Of a stretch of DNA of 64,000 nt, positions 35,423-43,016 are shown one piece after another. A program made the position numbers and the translations under genes. Source of the stretch: Nocardia takedensis NBRC 100417. GTDB lineage: Bacteria; Actinomycetota; Actinomycetes; Mycobacteriales; Mycobacteriaceae. The DNA is taken from NCBI RefSeq assembly GCF_000308695.1, contig NZ_BAGG01000263.1:1-64000 (forward strand). Reading direction: 5' to 3'. Positions within the stretch are counted from its first letter, which is position 1. Every line of letters begins with the position of its first letter. A model generated the notes under the pieces. That model was not told where the DNA came from, did not search any database, and was given only the letters and a program-made list of their open reading frames with translations.

Positions 35423-35755
35423 TCACCGGCGGGGTGCGTACATGATGACCGCCACCCCGGCCAGGCACAGCAGCGCGCCGGTGAGGTCGTGGCGGTCGGG
35501 CCGGAAACCGTCGAAGGCCATTCCCCACAACAGCGATCCGGCCACGAACACCCCACCGTAGGCAGCCAGGATGCGCCCGAAATGCGCGTCCAGTTGCAGC
35601 GTGGCCACGAATCCGTAGAGCCCGAGCGCGATCACCCCGGCCCCGATCCACGCCCAGCCGCGATGCTCGCGCACGCCTTGCCACACCAGCCACGCGCCGC
35701 CGATCTCGGCGACCGCAGCCAAGACGAACAACAGGACAGAACGGGCAACGGTCAT
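35423..35755 (-). CDS. YnfA/UPF0060-family small membrane protein
   Basis: 110 residues with four membrane helices and the family motifs AVAEIGGAWLVWQG, VATLQLDAHFGRILAAYGGVF and GSLLWG. The family is distantly related to small multidrug resistance (EmrE-like) transporters, and its role is not settled. It is the last gene of the minus-strand run that includes the MerR gene. Confidence 0.9.
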   Translation of the reverse strand: MTVARSVLLFVLAAVAEIGGAWLVWQGVREHRGWAWIGAGVIALGLYGFVATLQLDAHFGRILAAYGGVFVAGSLLWGMAFDGFRPDRHDLTGALLCLAGVAVIMYAPRR

Positions 35756-35766
35756 GGTCGGGCAGC

Positions 35767-36093
35767 CTACGGTGCCGATCCCGCCGAGGTCGTCGCGGTG
35801 GCGCAGCCACATCCCGCGCTCTCGCACCCCACCTCGGCGTCGCTGCCCGCGCCGCAGGTGTCGCCTCGGCGGCGAGTACGTGACCAGATCAGCCCGGCCA
35901 CGCCGACCCCCAAGAGGATGAAGCCGAGGGGTTCCAGCCACGACAGGCCGACCAGCAGCGCTCCACCGCCGATTACCCCAGCAGCGATGAGAATCGGAGC
36001 CAGACAGCACGCCACGCACACCGCCGCGCCGAGCCCGATCGGCGCCCACCAGCGGCGGCCGGTGCCGGCGGGGTCAGCAGCGACAGCGACCAC
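35767..36093 (-). CDS. MerT/MerF-like membrane protein with vicinal Cys pair
   Basis: 108 residues starting at a GTG inside the MerR gene (20-base overlap). Two membrane helices: AAVCVACCLAPILIAAGVIG with a Cys-Cys pair followed by Pro, as in helix 1 of mercuric ion uptake proteins, and a second helix ending at IWSRTRRR. The C-terminus is Cys-rich (DTCGAG, VGCESAGCGCA). The organisation suggests metal uptake or hand-over in a MerR-controlled operon. No merA reductase is near, so the metal may not be mercury. Confidence 0.72.
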   Translation of the reverse strand: MVAVAADPAGTGRRWWAPIGLGAAVCVACCLAPILIAAGVIGGGALLVGLSWLEPLGFILLGVGVAGLIWSRTRRRGDTCGAGSDAEVGCESAGCGCATATTSAGSAP

Positions 36094-36538
36094 TCGTCTC
36101 GGTGGCGATGATCGGGAGGTCGCGACCGTCGCGGTCGAACGGGACCGGGCAGCAGGGGCTTTCGCTGCACTCGAGCAGGTCGTCACAACCGGCGGCCAAC
36201 GCCGCGCGCAGGGTGTCGCGGACGGCGGTGAGCTCGGCGAGTTTGGCGTCGACCTCGGCGAGTTTGACAGCAGCGCGGGCCGCCAACCCGGCATCGGCAC
36301 GGGGATGGCCGTAGCGGGTGGCCTCCAACAACTCCGCGACCTCATCGAGGGTGAACCCGAGCCCCTGGGCGGCCTTGATCACCCGCAGCACCGTCACCGC
36401 CTGCTTCGGATAGAGCCGGTGCCCGCCCAGGGAGCGATCCGGCTCGGCCAGCAGCCCGCGCCGTTCGTAGTAGCGCAACGTCTGCGCGTTCACTCCCGCC
36501 GCTGCCGCCAATTGCCCGCTACGTAACCCGGTAGTCAT
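36074..36538 (-). CDS. MerR-family metal-responsive regulator
   Basis: 154 residues. The winged helix LRSGQLAAAAGVNAQTLRYYERRGLL is followed by GGHRLYPKQAVTVLRVIKAAQ, a dimerisation helix and a C-terminal metal loop CDDLLECSESPCCPVP near residues 118-133. Loops with several Cys near the end are typical of Hg, Cd, Pb or Zn sensors. The start overlaps the upstream gene by ATGA, so it is the second gene of an operon led by a Cys-containing small protein and probably regulates the promoter at 36898-36929. Confidence 0.87.
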   Translation of the reverse strand: MTTGLRSGQLAAAAGVNAQTLRYYERRGLLAEPDRSLGGHRLYPKQAVTVLRVIKAAQGLGFTLDEVAELLEATRYGHPRADAGLAARAAVKLAEVDAKLAELTAVRDTLRAALAAGCDDLLECSESPCCPVPFDRDGRDLPIIATETSGRCRC

Positions 36539-36891
36539 CGACCCGCCCGCCCAACAGCGGCGTCGGCGCGCGCGGCGAGAGTATCGAGCACCTCGACATG
36601 GAGAGCGGGAACCTCGATCCGCATGAGGGTTCCCGCGGGTGCCGGGGCGAAGGTGAAGGTGAAGAACGAACAGCACGCCGACTCGCGGGCAGCCAGATCC
36701 CGTCCGACCCGCTCGGCGTCGCCCTCGCCGGTGAGGTGCAACTCGAGCCGGGTCGGGTTCGGACGGGCGGTCGCGGTCACGGCGTCGGTGAAGAACTGGT
36801 CGAACTCGGCCAGCCGGGTCGGGCGTTCGGTGGTGGGCAGGGTACACGCGGACAGGTTCATCATCTGTTCGCGCAGGTCGTCATCGGTCAT
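36535..36891 (-). CDS. Small protein with conserved-looking Cys motifs, first gene of the MerR operon
   Basis: 118 residues, family not recognised by name. It has a Cys in LSACTLPTTERPTRLAEFD near the start and a CC pair in ESACCSFFTFTF followed by a beta-rich segment. The layout resembles small proteins that bind metal or pass it to a lyase or reductase. It has no ribosome-binding site: the ATG lies six bases from the -10 of a MerR-type promoter, so the message is probably leaderless. Confidence 0.65.
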   Translation of the reverse strand: MTDDDLREQMMNLSACTLPTTERPTRLAEFDQFFTDAVTATARPNPTRLELHLTGEGDAERVGRDLAARESACCSFFTFTFAPAPAGTLMRIEVPALHVEVLDTLAARADAAVGRAGR

Positions 36892-36897
36892 GGATTC

Positions 36898-36929
36898 ACG
36901 GTAAGCCTGTACCCCGGTACCGGATGCAA
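36898..36929 (-). promoter_or_regulatory. MerR-type promoter with 20-base spacer
   Basis: On the minus strand, -35 TTGCAT (36924-36929) and -10 TACCGT (36898-36903) are 20 bases apart. The spacer carries the dyad GGTACCGGGGTACA. Overlong 19-20 base spacers containing a dyad are the hallmark of promoters untwisted by MerR activators. The start codon of the first operon gene is only six bases past the -10. Confidence 0.65.
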
Positions 36930-37012
36930 CCCCGAATCCGCCGAACACCACAACAGATCGCACCGGTCGGACCGGTGTCCACGAACGGCCGGTACGCAGG
37001 GCGTGAGGTGCT

Positions 37013-37423
37013 TCAGGTCCGCGTGGGCAGGAGTTGGGTGATCAGCGCCTCGACCCGTGTCCGGATCTCGTCGCGGATCGGGCGCACCGCCTCCACACCT
37101 CGCCCTGCCGGGTCGTCGAGTTCCCAGTCGCGGTAGCTCACTCCCGGCAGGACCGGGCAGGTGTCACCGCAGCCCATCGTGATCACCACGTCGGAGGTCT
37201 CCACCGCGTCGTAGGTGAGGACCTTCGGGAACTGGGCGGTGATGTCGATGCCGAGTTCGTCCATCGCCGCGACGGCGGCGGGGTTCAGGGAGTCGGCCGG
37301 GGCGCTGCCCGCCGAGCGGACCTCGATCTCGTCCCCGGCCAGGTGGGTCAGGAAACCGGCGGCCATCTGCGAACGACCGGCGTTGTGGACACAGACGAAC
37401 AACACACTGGGCTTGGATGCCAT
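37013..37423 (-). CDS. arsC: Arsenate reductase, LMW-phosphatase type
   Basis: 136 residues. Catalytic loop CVHNAGRSQ (Cys11 to Gln19), SAGSAPADSLNP, and the redox Cys pair in ITMGCGDTCPVLPG. It reduces arsenate to arsenite. It follows the aquaglyceroporin gene by 15 bases on the minus strand, giving the order arsR-aqpS-arsC. It is much like the C-terminal domain of the ArsC at 33233-33907. Confidence 0.92.
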   Translation of the reverse strand: MASKPSVLFVCVHNAGRSQMAAGFLTHLAGDEIEVRSAGSAPADSLNPAAVAAMDELGIDITAQFPKVLTYDAVETSDVVITMGCGDTCPVLPGVSYRDWELDDPAGRGVEAVRPIRDEIRTRVEALITQLLPTRT

Positions 37424-37438
37424 GAGACGAAAGTCCTT

Positions 37439-38191
37439 TCAACGAGCAGACAGATTGTCGGCGTCGACGGTGGGAGCCTCGTGCGGCACCACGACATTGT
37501 CCGCCGAGGCGGCGGCACTGCCGGGGTAGAGCCACACGCTCAACCCCAACCCGAGCACCGCGCCGAGCAGCTGCGCGCCGACGAACGCCGGAACCGAGCC
37601 CGGCGCGATCCCGGCGAAGGTGTCGGAGAACATCCGCCCCACCGTCACCGCCGGATTGGCGAACGAGGTCGAGCTGGTGAACCAATACGCCGCACCGATA
37701 TAGGCCCCCACCGCGGCCGCCGACATCCCCGCGCGTCCCGTCCGCGCGAGGGCGAAGATCACCGCCAGCAGACCTGCCGTCGCCACGACCTCGCCGACGA
37801 TGTGGCCGTCGCTGACCCGGTCGTGGACCGAGACCTGGAACGCGCCGACCTCGAACATCACATTCGCCAGCACCGCACCCGCCGAACACCCCGCGACCTG
37901 CGCACCGATATAGGCCCCCAGCTCCATCGCGCTCAGTCCGGTCCCGCTACGCCGACCGAGCCACCAATCCGCGAGCGAGACAACTGGGTTGAAGTGCGCG
38001 CCCGACACCGGCCCGAACACCAGGATCAACACCGCCAGCCCGAACACCGTCGCAGTCGAGTTCTCCAGCAACTGCAACCCGATATCGCCGGGAGACAACT
38101 GCTGAGCGGCGATCCCCGAACCGACCACCACCGCGACCAGCAACGCACTGCCCACAAACTCCGCGACCAGCCGCCGCGCCAGCGCGCTCAC
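37439..38191 (-). CDS. aqpS: Aquaglyceroporin (AqpS-like arsenite channel)
   Basis: 250 residues, six membrane helices and the two half-helix motifs of the MIP family: NPV in GAHFNPVVS and NPA in FANPAVT. In Sinorhizobium meliloti the operon arsR-aqpS-arsC lets arsenite made by ArsC leave passively through AqpS instead of a pump, and the same order is seen here. The GTG start overlaps the ArsR stop by GTGA. Neither ArsB nor Acr3 was found in the window. Confidence 0.88.
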   Translation of the reverse strand: MSALARRLVAEFVGSALLVAVVVGSGIAAQQLSPGDIGLQLLENSTATVFGLAVLILVFGPVSGAHFNPVVSLADWWLGRRSGTGLSAMELGAYIGAQVAGCSAGAVLANVMFEVGAFQVSVHDRVSDGHIVGEVVATAGLLAVIFALARTGRAGMSAAAVGAYIGAAYWFTSSTSFANPAVTVGRMFSDTFAGIAPGSVPAFVGAQLLGAVLGLGLSVWLYPGSAAASADNVVVPHEAPTVDADNLSAR

Positions 38192-38556
38192 CGCGCGTCC
38201 TGCGGAGTCACCACGGTCAGGAACCCCGACACCTGCCGCAACACCGCAGGCTCGATGCGGTAGTAGACCCAGGACGCACGCCGCTCGCTGCTGAGCAACC
38301 CGGTCTCGCGCAACACCTTCAGGTGGTGAGAGATCGTCGGCTGGGTCACGTCGATGCCCTCCGACAGGTCACACACGCACGCCTCGTGGTTCGCCCGCGC
38401 CGCGACCGCGCTCAACACCCGCAACCGCACCGGGTCCGACAACGCCTTGAACACCCCCGCCAACCCTGCGGCGGCCTCACCCGAGAGCGGTTCCCGCACC
38501 AGCGGGGAGGCCGCGCATTCCTGGACCGGCGCGACCGCGGACAGCGACTTAGACAT
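38188..38556 (-). CDS. arsR: ArsR-family arsenic repressor
   Basis: 122 residues from the ATG at 38556. The winged helix is in SEGIDVTQPTISHHLKVLRETGLL, with a metal site CVC (Cys60, Cys62) in the ACVCDLSEG helix, like the classic ArsR ELCVCDL motif. It heads the arsR-aqpS-arsC operon and should release DNA on binding arsenite. An extension to 38643 is open but lacks a ribosome-binding site. A partial ArsR box lies further upstream at 38682-38696. Confidence 0.9.
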   Translation of the reverse strand: MSKSLSAVAPVQECAASPLVREPLSGEAAAGLAGVFKALSDPVRLRVLSAVAARANHEACVCDLSEGIDVTQPTISHHLKVLRETGLLSSERRASWVYYRIEPAVLRQVSGFLTVVTPQDAR

Positions 38557-38681
38557 ACGTCGATATTCACCACCATCTAACTCGACCGCAAGCAAACAAC
38601 GAGTGAACACGCTCGCGGTAGACGTCGGCGCCGATTCCTGCACGGCCGCCCGCTTGACGACGACTCATATTAGTACAACCA

Positions 38682-38696
38682 TCATTGAGTCAATAA
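38682..38696. promoter_or_regulatory. Second copy of the ArsR-type box
   Basis: TCATTGAGTCAATAA, 14 of 15 bases identical to the perfect palindrome at 32488-32502. It lies upstream of the arsR-aqpS-arsC operon, with a further GCTGAGTCAA just beyond. It suggests that one regulator controls both arsenic operons. Confidence 0.55.
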
Positions 38697-38870
38697 TCGC
38701 TGAGTCAAGGGCCGGTCGAGGAGGGTGGCGCCGAACATGTCACTACCGAAATCAGCGGGACAGACCACCCCCGCGATGTCGCGATATCCGGTCGAGGCGG
38801 CCCCGCCTCCCGCGCCCGTTGTTCGGGCGCCGTCGTGCCGGGCCCGCCGCCATCCCCGTCGGCGGGCACG

Positions 38871-39212
38871 GTGAGATCCGCCGACGCGACCGGCGGCGAC
38901 CGTGTCGGCAGCACGCGGTGGCTGGAAAGCGCGGACAGGTGCGCGCGGACCCTGCTGCGCTGGCTGCGCGCGGGCTATCCCGGCGACGCGCCGCGCACCG
39001 GATATGTTCCGCTGCTCGCACTGTGTTCGCGGCCCGGCCTGTCGGCGGCCGAGATCGCCGCCGCCGTCGAGGTTCTCGCGGCCGGTCCGGCTGTGGTCAC
39101 CGACTTCCAGATCCAGCGCGTCATTCTCGAACACGCCGATTCGCTACCCGACGCGACCGACATCGACACCGTCGCCAAACTTCTCGGGGATCGCCGAAGG
39201 CATGCGCGGTGA
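38871..39212 (+). CDS. DUF3349 domain protein
   Basis: 113 residues from the GTG at 38871 (a GTG at 38835 is also possible). It matches DUF3349 of mycobacteria and relatives: LLRWLRAGYPGDAPRTGYVPLLALCSRP, the helix SAAEIAAAVEVL, then PDATDIDTVAKLL. Function unknown. It is one of the markers that place this DNA in the Mycobacteriales. It converges with the ArsR-acetyltransferase gene. Confidence 0.75.
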   Translation: MRSADATGGDRVGSTRWLESADRCARTLLRWLRAGYPGDAPRTGYVPLLALCSRPGLSAAEIAAAVEVLAAGPAVVTDFQIQRVILEHADSLPDATDIDTVAKLLGDRRRHAR

Positions 39213-39287
39213 ATGGCGGCCGCGGGCACGATGGCCCCCCCGGCAGAAGGTGACGTATTACCCGCGCCGACAGGCGAATCGGACGGG

Positions 39288-40145
39288 TCAGTTCACGGGG
39301 CTGCGGCGTTCGAGCAGGACGGTGTCACGCCACACGCCATGATGCTGGGCGATGCGTTCGCGCAGGCCGATGGTGCGGTATCCGGCGGAGTGGTGCAGGG
39401 CGATGCTGGCGCGGTTCTCCGGGAAGATCGAGGTCTGCAACGTCCACAGCCCGGCGTCGTCGGCGGCGATGACCTGCTTGTGCAGCAACGCCTTTCCCAC
39501 ACCGCGTCCGCGCATGTCCTCGGCGACATAGACCGAGTTCTCCGCCACGCCCTGGTAGCAGTCGCGCCCCGAGACCGGGCTCAGTGCGGCCCATCCGACC
39601 ACGGTGCCCTCGATCTCGGCGACCCACCGGTGCTCGGGCAGCCACTGGGCCTCGAGAGCGTCGCGGTCGGGGACCTCGGTGGCGAAGGTGGCATCGCCGG
39701 TCGCGATGCCCTCTCCGTAGATCCGCAGCACCGCCTGCCAGTCCGCATCCGTCATGGCGCGGATCGCGACGTCCTCGGGCAGGTCGCTGGGGCAGCACGG
39801 GCGTTGGGTCAGCACGCCCATGACCGCGTCGGCGGCGTGCGGCAGGCCCGTGCAGCAGGCGGGGTTGACCATGACCACGGTCGAGGTGCGGTCCTTGTGG
39901 AGGCTGACGAACCCGACATCGGCGAGTTTGCGGACGTGGTGGGAGACCGTGGGCTGGCCGATGCCGAGGGCTTCGGCGAGCTCGCCGACGGTGATCCCGG
40001 CCGGACGGGTCGCGACCTGGTGCAACAGCCGCACCCTGGTCGGATCGGCCAGGCACGCGAACCACGCCGCGTAGGTCGTCGCGTCGGCGGTCGAGAGCAC
40101 ATCGACGCGCTCGGTGCGCAGGACGGGCATCTCGAGATCGGTCAT
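39288..40145 (-). CDS. ArsR regulator fused to a GNAT of the ArsN1/PAT type
   Basis: 285 residues. Residues 1-100 are an ArsR winged helix (LGIGQPTVSHHVRKLADVGFV), with two Cys pairs downstream (Cys97-98 in NPACCTG and Cys117-118 in RPCCPS) that could bind As(III). Residues 125-285 are a GNAT of the phosphinothricin acetyltransferase group: IYGEGIATGDATFATE, GWAALSPVSGRDCYQGVAENSVYV and RGRGVGKALL. ArsN1 enzymes acetylate the organoarsenical antibiotic arsinothricin. It is divergent from an ArsO-like flavoprotein gene with repeated ATCGATGA boxes between. Confidence 0.87.
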   Translation of the reverse strand: MTDLEMPVLRTERVDVLSTADATTYAAWFACLADPTRVRLLHQVATRPAGITVGELAEALGIGQPTVSHHVRKLADVGFVSLHKDRTSTVVMVNPACCTGLPHAADAVMGVLTQRPCCPSDLPEDVAIRAMTDADWQAVLRIYGEGIATGDATFATEVPDRDALEAQWLPEHRWVAEIEGTVVGWAALSPVSGRDCYQGVAENSVYVAEDMRGRGVGKALLHKQVIAADDAGLWTLQTSIFPENRASIALHHSAGYRTIGLRERIAQHHGVWRDTVLLERRSPVN

Positions 40146-40162
40146 CACACGATTATATCGGC

Positions 40163-40191
40163 GTTCATCGATGGTTGCATTCATCGATGAA
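40163..40191. promoter_or_regulatory. ArsR-type operator (repeated TTCATCGAT boxes)
   Basis: TTCATCGATGAA, a perfect palindrome at 40180-40191, is preceded by another TTCATCGAT 16 bases earlier and followed by related ATCGATGA words near 40215-40230. They fill the divergent region between the ArsR-GNAT fusion and the flavoprotein gene, so the fusion probably controls both. Confidence 0.6.
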
Positions 40192-40246
40192 CGTCGATAC
40201 AGTTCGAGTGATTGATCGATGACTGTCGATGAAAGGAACCTGGGTT

Positions 40247-41608
40247 ATGAACGAGCTGCCCGTCGTTGTCGTAGGAGCCGGACCGATCGGCCTGGCCGCC
40301 GCCGCCCAACTGCGCGAACGCGACGTCCCCGTCCTCGTGTTCGAACGCGGCGCCACCGCCGGTGCGGCGGTGGCGCAGTGGAACCACGTCCGTGTGTTCT
40401 CCCGCTGGGGCGAACTCATCGACCCCGCCGCACGCCGCCTCCTCGACACCACCGGCTGGAGCACCCCCAACCCCGACGCCTACCCGACCGGGCAGGACTG
40501 GACCCGCGACTACCTGATCCCCCTGGCGGATGCGCTCGGCGATACCGTCCGCCTCGGCACCGAGGTCGTCGGCGTCGCCCGCCGCGGCCGCGGCCGCGTC
40601 GTGGACTCCGGCCGCGACACCGAACCCCTCTCGGTGCACCTGCGCCGCGCCGACGGCACCGAAGACCGCGTCCTCGCCCGCGCGGTGATCGACGCCTCCG
40701 GCACCTGGGGCACTCCCAACCCCCTCGGCGGCGAAGGACTTCCCGCGCTCGGTGAATCCGCCGCCGCCGAGGTGATCGAGTACCGGGTCCCCGACCTCGA
40801 CGATCCGCAGGTGCGCGCCCGCTACGCCGGACGCCACATCGTCATCGCGGGCAGCGGGCACTCCGCACTCACCGCCATCATCGCCTTGGCCGGACTCGCC
40901 GAGAAGGAGCCGGACACCCTGATCAGCTGGGTCCTGCGCCGAGGCGACACCACCAACACCTTCGGCGGCGGCGACTCCGACCAACTGCCCGCCCGCGGCG
41001 CACTCGGACAACGCGCCAAGGCCGCCGTCGAGGCCGGACATCTGCGGGTGGTGACCGGATTCCGCACCGCCGCCATCGAATCCGACACCAGCGACCGGCA
41101 CACCCTCATCTCCGATGGCGGGCAACGCCTCGAAGACGTCGACCGGGTCGTGGTGCTGACCGGATTCCGGCCCGACCTGTCCTGGCTGTCGGAAATCCGC
41201 CTCGGCCTCGACCCCGTCCTGCAAGCCCCCACCCAGCTCGCCCCGTTGATCGACCCGAACGTGCACTCCTGCGGCACCGTCTACCCCCACGGCGTCACCG
41301 AACTGTCCCACCCCGAACCCGACGTGTTCCTGGCCGGGATGAAAAGCTACGGCCGCGCACCGACCTTCCTCGCCATGACCGGCTACGAACAGGTCCGCTC
41401 CATCGCCGCCGCCCTCGCGGGCGACCACGAAGCCGCCACCCGCGTCGAACTCACCCTGCCCGACACCGGAGTCTGCGGCGGCGCCGGAGTCTTCGACGAC
41501 CCCGACACCACCGCAGACGCCGCTAGCGGCGGCGGCTGCTGCGGCGCACCGTCGCAATCGCAACCCGAGCCGGAATTCATCACCCTCACCGCTCCCGCGC
41601 GGGTGTAG
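40247..41608 (+). CDS. arsO: ArsO-like FAD/NAD(P)-binding monooxygenase
   Basis: 453 residues. Starts PVVVVGAGPIGLAAAAQL (FAD fold), with AVAQWNHVRVFSRW, a second nucleotide-binding motif IVIAGSGHSALTAI and a Cys-rich C-terminus GGGCCGAPSQ that could bind arsenicals. The ATG at 40247 is chosen because AAAGGA lies about ten bases upstream. Flavoproteins of this kind are found in actinobacterial ars clusters beside an MFS permease, as here (next gene seven bases away). Likely oxidation or modification of an (organo)arsenical. The substrate is inferred from context only. Confidence 0.8.
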   Translation: MNELPVVVVGAGPIGLAAAAQLRERDVPVLVFERGATAGAAVAQWNHVRVFSRWGELIDPAARRLLDTTGWSTPNPDAYPTGQDWTRDYLIPLADALGDTVRLGTEVVGVARRGRGRVVDSGRDTEPLSVHLRRADGTEDRVLARAVIDASGTWGTPNPLGGEGLPALGESAAAEVIEYRVPDLDDPQVRARYAGRHIVIAGSGHSALTAIIALAGLAEKEPDTLISWVLRRGDTTNTFGGGDSDQLPARGALGQRAKAAVEAGHLRVVTGFRTAAIESDTSDRHTLISDGGQRLEDVDRVVVLTGFRPDLSWLSEIRLGLDPVLQAPTQLAPLIDPNVHSCGTVYPHGVTELSHPEPDVFLAGMKSYGRAPTFLAMTGYEQVRSIAAALAGDHEAATRVELTLPDTGVCGGAGVFDDPDTTADAASGGGCCGAPSQSQPEPEFITLTAPARV

Positions 41609-41614
41609 AAACCG

Positions 41615-42823
41615 TTGAGCGAGACCATCCTCACCCCGCAGACCGGCGGCCTCACCGCCGTCGGTCTGCGGCGAGTGCTGGTGATCCTGTGTCTGACCGA
41701 GATCACCAGCTGGGGAATCCTCTACTACGCCTTCCCCGTCCTGTCCGTATCCATCACCACCGACACCGGCTGGTCCGCCTCGACCATCACCGCCGCGTTC
41801 TCCCTCGGCCAGCTCGCCGCCGCGCTCACCGGCATCCCCGTCGGACGCCTGCTCGACCGCACCGGCCCCCGCGCCATCATGACCGGCGGCTCCATCCTCG
41901 CCGTCCCGTCACTGCTCGCGGTAGCGCTCGCGCCGAACCCGGTCGTGTTCTTCCTCGGCTGGCTGACCGCGGGGATCGCGATGGGCGCGGTGCTCTACCC
42001 GCCCGCCTTCGCCGCGCTGACCCGCTGGTACGGCGACACCCACGTCAAGGCGCTGATGATCCTGACTCTCGCCGCCGGACTGGCCAGCACCGTCTTCGCG
42101 CCCTTGACCGCAGCGCTGGTACAGCACACCGATTGGCGGGCAACCTATCTCGCCCTCACCGCGGTCCTCGCCGTGGTCACCATCCCCGCACACTGGTTCG
42201 GGCTACGAGGGGACTGGCCGCCGCCACCGGCACCAATCAGCGACTTCCACGACGACCACACCGCCATCGCCCGTAGCCCCGCCTTCCTCGCTCTGGTCCT
42301 CGGGTTGAGTCTGGGGGCGTTCACCGCGTTCGCCGGAGTGTTCAACCTCGTACCTCTACTGCTCGAACGCGGATTCTCCCCTTCCCTGGCCGCGCTCACT
42401 CTCGGCCTGGGCGGAGCCGGGCAAGTCCTGGGCCGCATCGGCTGCCTGCCACTCGCCGCCGCCACTGGCCCCCGCGTCCGGATCGTCGTGGCCTTCGCCG
42501 CCACCGCGATCACCACCGCGTTGCTCGGGCTCGGCACCACCGTCGCGGTCCTGATCGGGGTCTCGATCGGGGCCGGGCTGGTGCGCGGGATCATGACCCT
42601 GATCCAAGCCACCGCGATCACCGAACGCTGGGGCGCAACACACTACGGACGCCTCAACGGACTCCTGTCCGCACCCGTGGCCATCGTCATGGCCCTCGCG
42701 CCGTGGATGGGCACGGCTCTGGCCACAGCGACCGGCAGCTTCGCTCGCTCGTACCTCGTCTTGGCTGGACTCGCCATCGTCGCTGCAATTGTCGTGTTCG
42801 TCCCCACATCCGGCGAATCCTGA
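41615..42823 (+). CDS. MFS transporter of the arsenic cluster
   Basis: 402 residues with 12 membrane helices: SWGILYYAFPVLSVSI, GIPVGRLLDRTGPRAIMTGG, PPAFAALTRWYG and WGATHYGRLNGLLSAP. It follows the ArsO-like gene closely and starts at a TTG without an obvious ribosome-binding site, so it is probably translated by coupling. It likely exports the product of the flavoprotein or a related arsenical. A broken copy of its 3' end lies at 48061-48213. Confidence 0.84.
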   Translation: MSETILTPQTGGLTAVGLRRVLVILCLTEITSWGILYYAFPVLSVSITTDTGWSASTITAAFSLGQLAAALTGIPVGRLLDRTGPRAIMTGGSILAVPSLLAVALAPNPVVFFLGWLTAGIAMGAVLYPPAFAALTRWYGDTHVKALMILTLAAGLASTVFAPLTAALVQHTDWRATYLALTAVLAVVTIPAHWFGLRGDWPPPPAPISDFHDDHTAIARSPAFLALVLGLSLGAFTAFAGVFNLVPLLLERGFSPSLAALTLGLGGAGQVLGRIGCLPLAAATGPRVRIVVAFAATAITTALLGLGTTVAVLIGVSIGAGLVRGIMTLIQATAITERWGATHYGRLNGLLSAPVAIVMALAPWMGTALATATGSFARSYLVLAGLAIVAAIVVFVPTSGES

Positions 42824-43016
42824 ACGTCGCTCGGCGAACGATGCGGTGAGAAGCGTTGCTGCCAGCATGCGGGTCGATCATCGAGCGATCGATCACTACT
42901 GCGAACACCTTGAAAGATCCCCGCGTAGAAGCTCTGACCGGCTAATCTGCGTGAAGTCGCTCGGAGAGTGCTCAGCGCCTACCTCCAGCGTTGTACCTGT
43001 GGGAGGAAGTCGTTCA

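Noticed and set aside
35767..36891. Complete mercury resistance operon
   Set aside because: MerR and MerT/F-like genes are present, but neither mercuric reductase nor organomercurial lyase was found.
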